A DNA stretch of 64,000 nt from NCBI RefSeq assembly GCF_007997035.1, contig NZ_VOSS01000030.1, positions 28,016 through 92,015 on the forward strand. Direction: 5' to 3'. This document shows, in pieces, positions 17,827-27,836 of this stretch. The position numbers and the translations under genes are program-made. Source of the DNA: Ralstonia sp. TCR112. Lineage in GTDB: Bacteria > Pseudomonadota > Gammaproteobacteria > Burkholderiales > Burkholderiaceae. Within the stretch, counting starts at the first letter, position 1. The number at the start of each line of letters is the position of its first letter. Under the pieces are notes generated by a model. It worked only from the letters and a program-made list of their open reading frames with translations, was not told where the DNA came from and did no database searches.

Positions 17827-19851
17827 TTAGCGACGGCCGCGATGCGGCGTGTCGGTGAGCGGCACGATGGGCTCCGGCGACGGCAGTGCCTCGGGCACGC
17901 CATTGCCGCGCCGCTGGAACAGCGAGAAGGTTTCGTTGGTGTCGCCCGGACGGCTGCCGCGCCACACCATTTCCCAGTTGTTGCCGTGCGGGCGTCGCCG
18001 GGCGTGTTCCGGGCGTTTTTCGAGCACGAGTATCAGGTCGCAGGTGCGGGCGGTCGGGTTCGGGCGGTGATCGTCGCCGGCACCGCTGTGGCCGAGCAGC
18101 CATTTGACGGGGCGTACGCCGGTTTCGTAGTGCATCAGTGCGCGCTCGCTTTCGCCCATGCCGCGCGTGGCGACGCAGATCTGCGCGGATTCGAGCACGG
18201 GCTTGATGGCCTGGAACAGCGGCCGGTAGCTGCGGGCGTCGTCCACCCAGGGCATCAAAAGCGTGCCCAGCAGACCCCACACCATCCCCAGACCGGCCGC
18301 CCATGCGACCACACCGGAACGCGCCGGCCGCAGCCAGACGCAGGCGGCCCATAGCGCCGTGATGGCAGCCGCCGCCAAGACGGCGAACGGGTGGACCAGC
18401 ATGTCGTACGGCAATGGCAGCACGCGGCCCAGCATCTTGGCCAGCCAGCCCGGCAGCAACTGCCCGCCGCTCGTCACGAGCGCGCCCCACACGGCCCACA
18501 CCACCAGACCCACCACGCCAAACAACGCCACCGCCGCGCCCCATGCGCGCGCGCGCCACGCTGGCGCGATCAGCAGCAGCATCGGCGCGCCGAGCAGGGC
18601 CAGCGCCGGTTGCAGCGGCATCAGGTAGACATCGCGCAGCACCGCCGAGCGCAGCACCACGGCAATCGTCGCCAACACGAACAGCGCAACGACCAGGTGC
18701 CCTTGATACGGCAACAGCCACGCCGTGCGCGCGCCATGCCCGCGCTGCCGCACGAGCTTGTACAGCGACACGCCGAGCACGGCCACCGCCGGCCACACAG
18801 CCGGCGTGCCGGTCAGGAAGATCGAGCGGATGGTCGTTGTCAGCGCACCTTTCTCGCCGCCCAGATGCGAGAAGCCGAAGAAGCGGCCGAGGTTATTGAC
18901 CCAGAACCATTCGATGAACAGATCCGGCGATTCGTGCCAGAAGATGGCCGGCCAGATCGCCAGCCATGGCAGTGCCACTAGCAGCGAGAGGCCATAGAAG
19001 CGCCATGCCTGCCGGTTGCGGAAATCTGGCAGCAGCGCAATCGCTGCCAACAGGGTGATCGCGAACAGCCCCGGTACGAGCACGCCCTTGCCGAGGAACG
19101 CCACGCCGATGCCTGTACCGAACCACAGTGCGGGTCGCAGGACGTCGACGCCCTTGGCGCCGCCGGTTTCGCTCTCCTTGACGAAGCGCACGAGGCCGTA
19201 CAGCGCTAGCGCCGTGCCGGCCAGTTGCGGGACATCGGCAATGAACTTGTGGACGTGCTCGACCAGTCCCACGCAGCCGGCAAACAGCAGCAGCGCGCCC
19301 AGCGCATAGTCGCGCAGTGCCGCGCCGCCGGCGTCGAGGCCGGCTTCACGGCGTGCGGCCAACGTCAGCCCGGGGCGCCCCCGGGCCAAGTCTGCGCCCA
19401 CACGCAAGCGCCAGTCGCGCGCTTCGCTGCGCAGCAGGCGCGCCGTGCGCCAGACGGCCCAGCACGTCAGCGCCATCCAGAACAGCACCGCCACGCGTAC
19501 GGCTTCGTGCGGCGGCATGTCGGGCAGCGCGAGCGCGGCGAGTGCGCCCGTCCAGTACATCAGCGGGGGTTTTTCGACGAACGGCTCGAAGGCGACGTTG
19601 GGAACGACCCAGTCGCCGCGCTCGATGATGTTGATGACGATGCCGAAGGAATACGGCTCGTCCGCCTTCCATGGCGCGCGCCAGAACGTGCCCGCCACAA
19701 AATACGCGCACAGCATCAGCACGACGACGGCACGCCAGTGCCGCACCAGCAGCGCCGACAGGCGGCGTGGGCTTACGTTAGCGCCTGCGTCGGCGGGAGC
19801 GATCGGCATCAGCGGGATGGAGCGGGTGCGCGCGTCGGCGTCGCCAGGCAT
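17827..19851 (-). CDS. ArnT-like glycosyltransferase (GT-C fold, family 39/83)
   Basis: A 674-residue integral membrane protein with about 11-12 spans. The first periplasmic loop holds the acidic motif KADEPYSFG and then [16 protein letters not shown], the conserved active-site region of lipid-phosphate-sugar dependent transferases such as ArnT. ArnT moves aminoarabinose from undecaprenyl phosphate to lipid A; PMT-like relatives modify proteins. A soluble C-terminal tail of about 100 residues follows. The start lies 10 bases after the def stop. No arnA/B/C/D/E/F gene is in the window, so the sugar and acceptor remain open. Confidence 0.85.
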   Translation of the reverse strand: MPGDADARTRSIPLMPIAPADAGANVSPRRLSALLVRHWRAVVVLMLCAYFVAGTFWRAPWKADEPYSFGIVINIIERGDWVVPNVAFEPFVEKPPLMYWTGALAALALPDMPPHEAVRVAVLFWMALTCWAVWRTARLLRSEARDWRLRVGADLARGRPGLTLAARREAGLDAGGAALRDYALGALLLFAGCVGLVEHVHKFIADVPQLAGTALALYGLVRFVKESETGGAKGVDVLRPALWFGTGIGVAFLGKGVLVPGLFAITLLAAIALLPDFRNRQAWRFYGLSLLVALPWLAIWPAIFWHESPDLFIEWFWVNNLGRFFGFSHLGGEKGALTTTIRSIFLTGTPAVWPAVAVLGVSLYKLVRQRGHGARTAWLLPYQGHLVVALFVLATIAVVLRSAVLRDVYLMPLQPALALLGAPMLLLIAPAWRARAWGAAVALFGVVGLVVWAVWGALVTSGGQLLPGWLAKMLGRVLPLPYDMLVHPFAVLAAAAITALWAACVWLRPARSGVVAWAAGLGMVWGLLGTLLMPWVDDARSYRPLFQAIKPVLESAQICVATRGMGESERALMHYETGVRPVKWLLGHSGAGDDHRPNPTARTCDLILVLEKRPEHARRRPHGNNWEMVWRGSRPGDTNETFSLFQRRGNGVPEALPSPEPIVPLTDTPHRGRR

Positions 19852-19861
19852 GGGAACACGT

Positions 19862-20377
19862 TCAACGCTGGGGCACGGCGTCGCGTTGATGCTTCTTGAG
19901 CTTGGAGCGGATGCGCGTCTGCTTGAGCGGCGAGAGGTATTCGACGAAGACCTTGCCCATCAGGTGATCCATCTCATGCTGGATGCACACGGCCAGCAGA
20001 TCGTCGGCCTCCAGCTCGAAGGTTTCGCCCTTCTCGTTCAGTGCGCGCACGCGCACGCGGGCCGGGCGGTCGACCTTGTCATAGATATCAGGCACCGACA
20101 GGCAGCCTTCGTCCCAGACCTTGTGCTCATCACTGGCCCAGATGATTTCCGGGTTGATGAACACGCGCAGCTCGTCGCGCGATTCCGACACGTCGATGGT
20201 GATCACGCGCTCGTGCACGTCGACCTGCGTGGCGGCCAGGCCGACGCCCGGCGCCTCGTACATGGTCTCGGCCATGTCGGCCACCAGTTTGCGGATGCGG
20301 TCATCCACCACGGCGACCGGTTTGGCGACCTTGTGCAGCCGCGGATCAGGGTATTGCAGGATATTCAGTAGGGCCAT
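19862..20377 (-). CDS. def: Peptide deformylase
   Basis: A 171-residue Fe(II)/Zn hydrolase that removes the formyl group from nascent proteins. The three family motifs are present: [18 protein letters not shown] (metal Cys) and QHEMDHL (metal His pair and catalytic Glu). ATG 20377 ([14 protein letters not shown]) is the family start, so the 15 bases of open frame upstream are not used. It is first in a minus-strand run that continues with the ArnT-like gene and fmt. Confidence 0.96.
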   Translation of the reverse strand: MALLNILQYPDPRLHKVAKPVAVVDDRIRKLVADMAETMYEAPGVGLAATQVDVHERVITIDVSESRDELRVFINPEIIWASDEHKVWDEGCLSVPDIYDKVDRPARVRVRALNEKGETFELEADDLLAVCIQHEMDHLMGKVFVEYLSPLKQTRIRSKLKKHQRDAVPQR

Positions 20378-20647
20378 GATGCTTGGCAACAACGGTTGCA
20401 GAAGGCCACGCTAACGAGGGGTTGCCTTCAATTGCGATCGCTTGGAATGTCATGCAGAATCGGGGGCGCTATCCGCCACATGGCTTAGGAAAAAGCCTGA
20501 CGAATGTTGGATGCCATACCCCTCTTGCTGCAGCGCAGAACTGCGTACAGCTGCGGCGGTGAGGCGTCGAACAGGCCCGCGGACCACTCGCCGATTCTTC
20601 ATAGAATAATGCGCCATCGTAACACACCGATGCACTCCCAGCCCGCC

Positions 20648-21817
20648 ATGCAAACCGCCATGAAAGCGCGCCAGTCTTACGTTTGCGCCCTGTCGGCGGT
20701 TGCCGCGGCAGCGCTTTTCTGCATGGGCGCCGCCCACGCTGCCGAGCGCACTGTGACGCCGGCACAACAGGCGCAGGCCGCGACGGCTGCCCAAGCGGGC
20801 ATCCCCGAATCCGAACTGTCCCCCACCGCGCCTGCGCAGTACACCGTGCGCCGTGGAGACACGCTCTGGGCGATCTCCGGCAAGTACCTCAAGCGGCCCT
20901 ATCGCTGGCCCGAACTCTGGGGCATGAACCGCGAGCAGATCCGCAACCCGCATCTGATCTATCCGGGCCAGATCCTGTATCTGCATCACGCCAATGGCCG
21001 CGCGTGGCTGTCGAGTTCGCCGGCGTCGGCGGATGGCAGCACGGTGCGCCTGTCGCCGCATACCCGCGTGTCGGGGCAGGACGGTGACGCCATCTCCAGC
21101 ATTCCCGCCGCCGCCATCGAGCCGTTCCTCACCCAGCCGATCGTCGTGGATGAAGAAACGCTGGCCACGCCGGCGCGCATCTTCTCGCTGCCCGAAGGCC
21201 GCGTTTATCTGGGCAAGGGCGAAAACGCCTACGCCCGCGGCCTGCCGGAAGGCGAAGGCGGGCAGGCTGGCACCGAATGGCAGGCGTATCGCCCAGTCCG
21301 TCCGCTCAAGGATCCGGTCACGGGCAACGTGCTCGGCTACGAAGCCGACTTCCTCGGCACGCTGCGCGTGGTGCGTGCGGCGACCGGCCCGCAGGCGGTG
21401 ACCAAGATGGAGGTGCTGTCGTCCAAGGAAGAAATGGGCGTCGGCTCGCAACTGATGCCGCTGCCGCCGCGCGTGCCGGTGCGCTATGTGCCGCATGCGC
21501 CGGAAGGTGACGTGCACGGCGCGGTCGCCAAGGTGACCGGCGGTGTGCGCTTCGGCGGCACCGACCAGGTGGTTGTGCTGAACATCGGCAGTCAGCAGGG
21601 GCTGGAGCCTGGCCACGTGCTGTCGCTGGCGCGCGCTGGCGCACTCGTGAAAGACGCCACCGCTGGCAACGAAGCCGTGCAACTGCCCGCAGAGCGCTAC
21701 GGCCTCGCCTTTGTGTTCCGCGTGTTCCCGCACGTGGCCTATGCGCTGGTGACGGACGCGTCGAACGCCGTGGAAGTGGGCGACAGCGTCAGCAACCCGA
21801 TGTCGCAGCAACCCTGA
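20648..21817 (+). CDS. LysM-domain cell-wall binding protein, secreted
   Basis: About 389 residues, with a signal peptide ending GAAHAAERT. A LysM domain, YTVRRGDTLWAISGKYLKRP then NPHLIYPGQILYL, lies at about residues 60-110. It is of the long-linker type common in the Burkholderiales gene next to dprA. The remaining 270 residues have no recognised catalytic site. Start choice is uncertain (ATG at 20609, 20630, 20648 and 20660 are in frame). A TAGAAT -10-like box at 20602 argues against the earliest. It probably binds peptidoglycan in the periplasm. It is divergent from def. Confidence 0.82.
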   Translation: MQTAMKARQSYVCALSAVAAAALFCMGAAHAAERTVTPAQQAQAATAAQAGIPESELSPTAPAQYTVRRGDTLWAISGKYLKRPYRWPELWGMNREQIRNPHLIYPGQILYLHHANGRAWLSSSPASADGSTVRLSPHTRVSGQDGDAISSIPAAAIEPFLTQPIVVDEETLATPARIFSLPEGRVYLGKGENAYARGLPEGEGGQAGTEWQAYRPVRPLKDPVTGNVLGYEADFLGTLRVVRAATGPQAVTKMEVLSSKEEMGVGSQLMPLPPRVPVRYVPHAPEGDVHGAVAKVTGGVRFGGTDQVVVLNIGSQQGLEPGHVLSLARAGALVKDATAGNEAVQLPAERYGLAFVFRVFPHVAYALVTDASNAVEVGDSVSNPMSQQP

Positions 21818-21842
21818 ACTACGCGCTACCGCAGTCCTCGAT

Positions 21843-23048
21843 TTGACCGATGCATCCCAGGCCGCGGCGTCCGCTGCGGCCGATTCCACTGCTTCCCTTT
21901 CCTGTACGCGCGATCCGGCTGAACTGGCCGCGTGGCTGCGTCTGACTGAAACCCCGGGCGTTGGGCCTGTGGCCGCGCGGCAGTTGCTGGCGGCCTTCGG
22001 ATTGCCGCAAGACATCTTCGCCCAGCCGTATGCCGCGCTCGCCAAGGTGCTTCCCGAGCGTCAGGCGCGTGCGGTGCTCGCCGAGCCCGACGAGACGCTG
22101 TCAGCGCTGATCGAGCGCACCGTCGCCTGGGTGAACGAGCCGGGCAATGCCATCTTCACACTGGCCGATCGGGGCTACCCGCCCCGCCTGCTCGAACTGC
22201 CGGACCCGCCGACCCTGCTGTACACCAAGGGCGACGCCTCCCTGCTGCGCGCGGCCGCGGTGGGCGTGGTCGGTGCGCGCAGCGCCACGGCGGCCGGCAT
22301 CGACAACGCCCGGGCATTTTCCCAGGCGCTGTCGGCGGCAAGCGTGACGGTCGTGTCGGGCCTGGCGCTCGGCATCGATGCGGCGGCGCATGAAGGCGCG
22401 CTGGCCGGCCCCGGCAGCACCATCGCAGTCGTGGGTACGGGGCTGGATATTGTTTACCCGGCCCGCAACCGGGCGCTGGCGCATCGCATTGCCGAGGCTG
22501 GCGTGATCATCTCCGAATACCCGCTCGGCATGGGCGCGCGGGCCGAGAACTTCCCGCGCCGCAACCGCCTCATCTCCGGCTTGGCGCGCGGGCTGCTGGT
22601 GGTGGAAGCGGCGGCGCAGTCCGGCTCGCTGATCACGGCGCGGCTGGCGGCCGAGCAGGGGCGCGATGTGTTTGCGATTCCCGGGTCGATCCATTCGCCG
22701 CTGGCCAAGGGCTGCCATCTGTTGATCAAGCAAGGCGCCAAGCTGGTGGAAACCGCCGCCGATATCCTCGACGAACTTGGCTGGGGGCGTGCTGCAGCGC
22801 CGGCCAAACGGGCGACGCGTGGGGTAGCGGCCGAGGCGTCCGCGGCCGCATCGGTCCCCGTTCGCCAAGAGTCAAGTGCTGCCGAAACCGCATTGCTCGA
22901 CGCGCTTGGCTTTGACCCTGTCGATCTGGATACCTTGTGCGAGCGCACCGGCCAGGCAGCGGCCGCGCTCTCCGCACAGCTTCTGGCGCTGGAGCTGGAT
23001 GGCCGCGTCGAGCGTCAGCCGGGCGGACGCTTCCTGCGGCTTCCGTGA
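21843..23048 (+). CDS. dprA: DNA-processing protein DprA (Smf)
   Basis: A 401-residue protein that loads RecA onto single-stranded DNA during natural transformation. An N-terminal SAM-like helix region (TPGVGPVAARQLLAAFG) precedes the Rossmann core with VVGARSATAAG, VSGLALGIDAAAHEGAL, NRLISGLARGLLVVEAAAQS and FAIPGS. A C-terminal winged helix (residues about 335-401) completes the long form. The only suitable start is TTG 21843, since the nearby ATG is out of frame. It lies 25 bases after the LysM gene. Confidence 0.93.
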   Translation: MTDASQAAASAAADSTASLSCTRDPAELAAWLRLTETPGVGPVAARQLLAAFGLPQDIFAQPYAALAKVLPERQARAVLAEPDETLSALIERTVAWVNEPGNAIFTLADRGYPPRLLELPDPPTLLYTKGDASLLRAAAVGVVGARSATAAGIDNARAFSQALSAASVTVVSGLALGIDAAAHEGALAGPGSTIAVVGTGLDIVYPARNRALAHRIAEAGVIISEYPLGMGARAENFPRRNRLISGLARGLLVVEAAAQSGSLITARLAAEQGRDVFAIPGSIHSPLAKGCHLLIKQGAKLVETAADILDELGWGRAAAPAKRATRGVAAEASAAASVPVRQESSAAETALLDALGFDPVDLDTLCERTGQAAAALSAQLLALELDGRVERQPGGRFLRLP

Positions 23049-23110
23049 AAGCGTGCCTACAATAGGCGCGACCCGTCCGCCACTCCGCTGATCGTTCAGC
23101 CCCGTTTTTC

Positions 23111-23491
23111 ATGCCACTGCTCTCGCCCGACACCGACGCCGCTGCGCTGCACGCGGGCATCCGCTCCGGGCAACTGCTGGTCGCGTGCCTGTGCGCGGAG
23201 TGGTGCGGCACGTGCCGCGCCTATCGCAAGACCTTCACTGAACTGGCGCAGCGGCATCCGGAGTGCTGCTTTGTCTGGGTCGATGTGGAAGACCATGCCG
23301 ACGCGCTGGGCGATTTCGACGTGGAAAACTTTCCGACCCTGCTGGTGCAGCGAGGGAGCGATGTGTTGTTTTTCGGCCCCGTCTTGCCTCATGCGGGCGT
23401 TGTTGAGGGATTGCTTTCGCGTGATCTGAGCACGGCTTCCGCGGTAGTTGCGGCCCCCGACTTGCGAGGCTGGCTGCTGGAATCGGCGTGA
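23111..23491 (+). CDS. Thioredoxin-family protein
   Basis: A 126-residue cytosolic thioredoxin-like protein with no signal peptide. The active site is AEWCGTCRAYR, a CGTC rather than the CGPC of thioredoxin 1, near residues 34-37. The cis-Pro follows in VENFPTLLVQRG. The C-terminal third is short and divergent. A reductase partner is not nearby. The role is probably thiol-disulfide exchange with unknown targets. Confidence 0.85.
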   Translation: MPLLSPDTDAAALHAGIRSGQLLVACLCAEWCGTCRAYRKTFTELAQRHPECCFVWVDVEDHADALGDFDVENFPTLLVQRGSDVLFFGPVLPHAGVVEGLLSRDLSTASAVVAAPDLRGWLLESA

Positions 23492-23744
23492 TTGCAGGCC
23501 TTGACAACGCCAAGCGCCGCATGCGCCACTCTATTGCGCCTGAAAAGGAACCGCGCTTATGATTGGCGGCCAAATTTGGGCCGGCCGAACATTGAGGACG
23601 CCCAAATGGGCGCGCTGACAAGCGTCGCCGGCACTTGAAGTCGGCAGGCGTTGCCATAAGACTCTAAAAAAACACGCGAACGGTCGTTATAGAAAAGCGA
23701 CTTCTTCTTTACCCGATTACTTGCGATCGCCAGGATCCGCTCAC

Positions 23745-26375
23745 ATGTCCAAGGCTCTCATCATTGCCGAAAAACCGTCGGTCGCCGCTGATATCGCGCG
23801 CGCGCTGGGTGGCTTCACCAAGCACGACGAGTACTTTGAGAGCGACGACTACGTCCTCTCGTCGGCGGTTGGCCACCTGGTCGAGATTGCCGCGCCGGAT
23901 GAATACGAAGTCAAACGCGGCAAATGGAGCTTCGCGCATCTGCCCGTGATCCCGCCGCACTTTGACCTGCGCCCGATCGCCAAGTCGGAATCACGCCTGA
24001 AGGTGCTGACACGCCTGATCAAGCGCAAGGACGTCACCAGCCTGATCAACGCATGTGACGCGGGGCGCGAAGGTGAATTGATCTTCCGCCTGATCGCGCA
24101 ACACGCAAACACCAAGTTGCCGGTGAAGCGTCTGTGGTTGCAGTCGATGACGCCGCAGTCGATTCGCGACGGCTTTGCCAAGCTGCGCAGCGACGAAGAG
24201 ATGATCCCGCTGGCCGATGCTGCCCGCTGCCGTTCCGAGGCCGACTGGCTGGTCGGTATCAACGGCACGCGCGCCATGACCGCGTTCAACAGCAAGGGCG
24301 GCGGCTTCTTCCTGACTACCGTGGGCCGCGTGCAAACGCCCACGCTGTCGATCGTGGTGGAGCGCGAAGAGAAGATCAAACGCTTTGTCCCGCGCGATTA
24401 CTGGGAAGTGCGCGCCGAGTTCATCGCCGCGGCCGGCCTGTACGAAGGCCGCTGGTTTGACCCGAAGTTCAAGAAGAACGAGTTCGATCCAGAGCAGCGC
24501 GATTCGCGTCTGTGGAGCGAGGCCGAGGCCAAGAGCATCGTGGCTGCGTGCCGCGACAAGCCGGGTTCCGTGACGGAAGAATCGAAGCCGTCGACGCAGA
24601 TGTCGCCGGCCCTGTTCGACCTGACCAGCCTGCAGCGCGAGGCCAATGGCCGCTTCGGCTTCTCGGCCAAGAACACGCTGGGCCTGGCGCAGGCGCTGTA
24701 TGAAAAGCACAAGGTGCTGACCTACCCGCGTACCGATTCGCGCGCGCTGCCCGAAGACTACATGGGCACGGTCAAGCAGACGCTGGACATGCTGGGCGAA
24801 AGCTCGCCCAACTATCTGACGCACGCGAAGAAGATCCTCGCCAACCAGTGGGTCAAGCCGAACAAGCGGATCTTCGACAACAGCAAGATCAGCGATCACT
24901 TCGCCATCATCCCGACGCTGCAGGCACCGAAGAACCTCTCGGAGCCCGAGCAGAAACTGTACGACTTGGTGGTGCGCCGTTTCCTGGCAGTGTTCTTCCC
25001 GGCCGCCGAATACCAGGTCACCACGCGGATTACCGAGGTGGCCGGGCATCACTTCAAGACCGAAGGCAAGGTGCTGGTGAATCCGGGCTGGCTGGTCGTG
25101 TACGGCCGCGAGGCGCAGGGCGAAGACGCCAACCTCGTGCCGGTCGCCAAGGATGAGAAGGTCAAGACCGACAAGGTCGAGCCGGTCGGCCTGACCACCA
25201 AGCCGCCCGCACGCTACAACGAAGCGACGCTGCTGTCGGCCATGGAAGGTGCCGGCAAGCTCGTCGACGACGACGCGCTGCGCGAAGCCATGGCCGGCAA
25301 GGGCCTGGGCACGCCAGCCACACGCGCGGCCATCATCGAAGGTCTGCTGACGGAAAAGTACCTCGTGCGCGAGGGCCGCGAGCTGATCCCAACGGCCAAG
25401 GCCTTCCAGCTGATGACGCTGCTGCGCGGCCTCGGCGTGGAAGAACTGACGCAAGCCGAGTTGACCGGCGGCTGGGAGCACAAGCTTTCCCTGATCGAAC
25501 GTGGTCAGCTGGAGCGCGACGAATTCATGCGCGAGATCGCGCAGATGACGCAGCAGATCGTCAAGCGCGCCAAGGAATACGACAGCGACACCATCCCTGG
25601 CGACTACGCGACGCTCTCCACGCCGTGCCCGCAGTGCGGCCACGTGGTCAAAGAAAACTACCGCCGTTTCGCCTGCAGCCACTGCGACTTCTCGATCAGC
25701 AAGATTCCGGGCGGCCGCCAGTTCGAGCTGGACGAGGTGGAAGAGCTGCTGACCAACAAGACCATCGGCCCGCTGCAGGGCTTCCGCAGCAAGATGGGCC
25801 GGCCGTTTGCGGCCATCCTCAAGCTGGCGCAGGAAGACGGTCACTGGAAGATGGAGTTCGACTTCGGCCAGAACGACGAAGACGACGGCGAGCCGGTCGA
25901 TTTCTCTGGCCAGGAAAGCGTCGGTCACTGCCCGAAGTGCAACGGCAATGTCTACGAGCACGGTCTGAAGTACGTGTGCGAGAACGCCGTGGCGCAGCCC
26001 AAGACCTGCGACTTCACCACCGGCAAGATCATCTTGCAGCAGGAGATCAGCCGCGAGCAGTTGGCCAAGCTGCTGACCGAAGGCAAGACCGACCTGCTGA
26101 CAGGCTTCAAGTCGGCGCGCACCGGCCGCAACTTCAAGGCGTTCCTCGTCAAGCAGCCGGACGGCAAGATCGGCTTCGAATTCGAGCCGCGTGGCGAAGG
26201 CAAGGGCAAGCCCGGCGCCAAGACCGCGGCGAAGAAGACCACGGCCGCTGCCAAGACGCCCGCTGCCAAGAAGGCGCCCGCCAAGACCGCAAGCAAGACG
26301 GCCGCCAAGAAGACCCCGGCGCGCAAGAAAGCCGCTGAAGCCGAGGCCGACGAGGAAAGCACCAGCGAAACCTGA
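23745..26375 (+). CDS. topB: DNA topoisomerase III with H1-like basic tail
   Basis: An 876-residue type IA topoisomerase that decatenates and relaxes negatively supercoiled DNA. The Toprim domain is at the N-terminus (IIAEKPSVAADIARAL; INACDAGREGELIFRL). The active-site Tyr region is KVLTYPRTDSRALPED. A C-terminal part has zinc-ribbon-like Cys clusters (CPQCGHVV with CSHC; CPKCNGNV with later Cys). The last 50 residues are a Lys/Ala/Pro-rich repeat like histone H1 tails, not needed for catalysis. The start at 23745 (MSKALIIAEKPS) is the family start. A terminator follows. Confidence 0.95.
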   Translation: MSKALIIAEKPSVAADIARALGGFTKHDEYFESDDYVLSSAVGHLVEIAAPDEYEVKRGKWSFAHLPVIPPHFDLRPIAKSESRLKVLTRLIKRKDVTSLINACDAGREGELIFRLIAQHANTKLPVKRLWLQSMTPQSIRDGFAKLRSDEEMIPLADAARCRSEADWLVGINGTRAMTAFNSKGGGFFLTTVGRVQTPTLSIVVEREEKIKRFVPRDYWEVRAEFIAAAGLYEGRWFDPKFKKNEFDPEQRDSRLWSEAEAKSIVAACRDKPGSVTEESKPSTQMSPALFDLTSLQREANGRFGFSAKNTLGLAQALYEKHKVLTYPRTDSRALPEDYMGTVKQTLDMLGESSPNYLTHAKKILANQWVKPNKRIFDNSKISDHFAIIPTLQAPKNLSEPEQKLYDLVVRRFLAVFFPAAEYQVTTRITEVAGHHFKTEGKVLVNPGWLVVYGREAQGEDANLVPVAKDEKVKTDKVEPVGLTTKPPARYNEATLLSAMEGAGKLVDDDALREAMAGKGLGTPATRAAIIEGLLTEKYLVREGRELIPTAKAFQLMTLLRGLGVEELTQAELTGGWEHKLSLIERGQLERDEFMREIAQMTQQIVKRAKEYDSDTIPGDYATLSTPCPQCGHVVKENYRRFACSHCDFSISKIPGGRQFELDEVEELLTNKTIGPLQGFRSKMGRPFAAILKLAQEDGHWKMEFDFGQNDEDDGEPVDFSGQESVGHCPKCNGNVYEHGLKYVCENAVAQPKTCDFTTGKIILQQEISREQLAKLLTEGKTDLLTGFKSARTGRNFKAFLVKQPDGKIGFEFEPRGEGKGKPGAKTAAKKTTAAAKTPAAKKAPAKTASKTAAKKTPARKKAAEAEADEESTSET

Positions 26376-26401
26376 ACGCAGTTTCGCAGGCATCAATGCA
26401 A

Positions 26402-26430
26402 ACGGGAGGACACTGTCCTCCGTTTTGTTT
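26402..26430 (+). terminator. Rho-independent terminator after topB
   Basis: ACGGGAGGAC and GTCCTCCGT pair with one bulged G around an ACT loop, followed by TTTTGTTTT. Confidence 0.8.
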
Positions 26431-26447
26431 TGGCGATGCGGCTCGGC

Positions 26448-27386
26448 TTATGCGGCTTCGCTCAGGCCACGGCCGGCGCGCGCCTCGCTGTGCTTCACTT
26501 CCATCGCCTGGGCCAGCATGTAATCGATGAACGTGCGGACCTTCGTCGGCAGGAACTTGCGGCTCGGGTACACCAGCGACAGCGACCGATGCGGCAGCTT
26601 GTATTGCGGCAGCACGCGCACCAGTCGTCCGGATTCCAGATCCGGCCGCGCCATGTACGACGACAGAATCGCGATGCCCATGTCGGCGAGCACGGCGCGG
26701 TGCATCAGTTCGGCATTGCTCGTGACGAGCGATGGCTGCACCGGCACCGAAATCGACTGACCGTCGGGCGTGCTCATCTCCCATTCGTGACGCAGCTGCG
26801 GGTGCCACATGGCGATGACGCGGTGCTCGGCAATATCTTCGGCGCGCTGCGGCGTGGAATGCTGGCGGAGGTAGGCCGGCGTGGCGGCCATGACCATCTC
26901 GGCGGAAATCATGCGGCGTGCGACGAGGTGCGAGCCGAGGCCGAGTTCTGAAACCATGATGCCGACGTCGCGGCCATCCTCGACGATGTCGATCGGGCGA
27001 TCGGACAGCGCCACGTCAAACGTCACCTCGGGATAGAGCTGCTGGAAACGCGCGAGCAGCATCGGCAGCACGTGCAGCCCGAACATGACGGGGGCGACGA
27101 TGCGCAGGCCGCCGACCAGCGCCTGGCTGCGCGAGGTGGCGAGCGATTCCGCCTCGTCAATGTCGAGCAGGATCTGCGCACAGCGCTGCAGGTAGGTTTC
27201 GCCCACGTCGGTCAGCGACAGGCTGCGCGTGGTGCGGTTGAGCAGGCGCGTGCCGAGATGCGCCTCGAGGTCGGCCACGTAACGCGTGACCACGGCATTG
27301 CTCATTGACAGATGCTGTGCCGCCCGGGCGAAGCTGCCGAGCTCCACCACCTTGGAAAACACCCGCATCGACTGCAAACGATCCAT
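26448..27386 (-). CDS. LysR-family transcriptional regulator
   Basis: A 312-residue LTTR. The N-terminal winged HTH (MDRLQSMRVFSKVVELGSFA, then HLSMSNAVVTRYVADLEAHL) is of the AaeR/DsdC-like subgroup that begins with this Asp-Arg-Leu form. The linker helix and type 2 periplasmic-binding effector domain follow (residues 90-300). It is divergently oriented from the acyl-CoA ligase gene over a 450-base AT-richer gap holding several palindromes, so it may control that gene and itself. The inducer is unknown. Confidence 0.9.
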   Translation of the reverse strand: MDRLQSMRVFSKVVELGSFARAAQHLSMSNAVVTRYVADLEAHLGTRLLNRTTRSLSLTDVGETYLQRCAQILLDIDEAESLATSRSQALVGGLRIVAPVMFGLHVLPMLLARFQQLYPEVTFDVALSDRPIDIVEDGRDVGIMVSELGLGSHLVARRMISAEMVMAATPAYLRQHSTPQRAEDIAEHRVIAMWHPQLRHEWEMSTPDGQSISVPVQPSLVTSNAELMHRAVLADMGIAILSSYMARPDLESGRLVRVLPQYKLPHRSLSLVYPSRKFLPTKVRTFIDYMLAQAMEVKHSEARAGRGLSEAA

Positions 27387-27836
27387 TCCGGCCTCTCACA
27401 TAATTTGTTGTCAAAAATAGAACAAATCTGTCGTGACAGCAAATATTTAATATTGTCAGAAGCAATTCACTGCCTAGGGGTAATTCTTGAATGTGAGCAC
27501 ACGCTCATGTGAGAATGCCGCCCCAGCTCCATTTGAGATATTTCGTTGCCGAGGCTGCGTATCCGACTTCTCACCGATTGACGCAACAGCAGATTTGCGT
27601 CGAGACTCTATACCGAGCGGTAGATTTTCGTGGGTTCGTCTTGTGCCAGGTCATGTTTGGCCCGAATCGTGGGTGGAACGCAGTCTTGCGCAAATCGGTG
27701 CGGCGGTGGTCAGAAGGCCTCGCCATACTTGAACGATGGATGCCGCGAACCCTGACCCGCATGAGCGCCCCGCAACGAGGGCAGCCATCACGGCCGATGT
27801 ATCGCCCCGCGATGCCGACGGCCGAGGAGACACCAC
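27387..27836. promoter_or_regulatory. 450-base divergent regulatory region with clustered palindromes
   Basis: No convincing gene lies here; open frames of up to 200 residues have no family features. The LysR-proximal 130 bases are clearly richer in A+T than the rest of the window. They hold TTTGTT...AACAAA (27404-27426), the perfect CTGTC-GT-GACAG (27428-27439), CAAATATT-TA-ATATTG (27440-27455) and TGAGC-ACAC-GCTCA (27494-27507). LysR regulators bind such T-N11-A and dyad sites. The ligase start has its own GAGGAG ribosome site at about 27824. Confidence 0.55.

Noticed and set aside
23991..26396. Very long open frame antisense to topB (about 800 codons)
   Set aside because: It mirrors the codon bias of the GC-rich topB gene and has no family motifs. 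Similar shadows lie opposite gatB, rlmI/xerC and mrdA.
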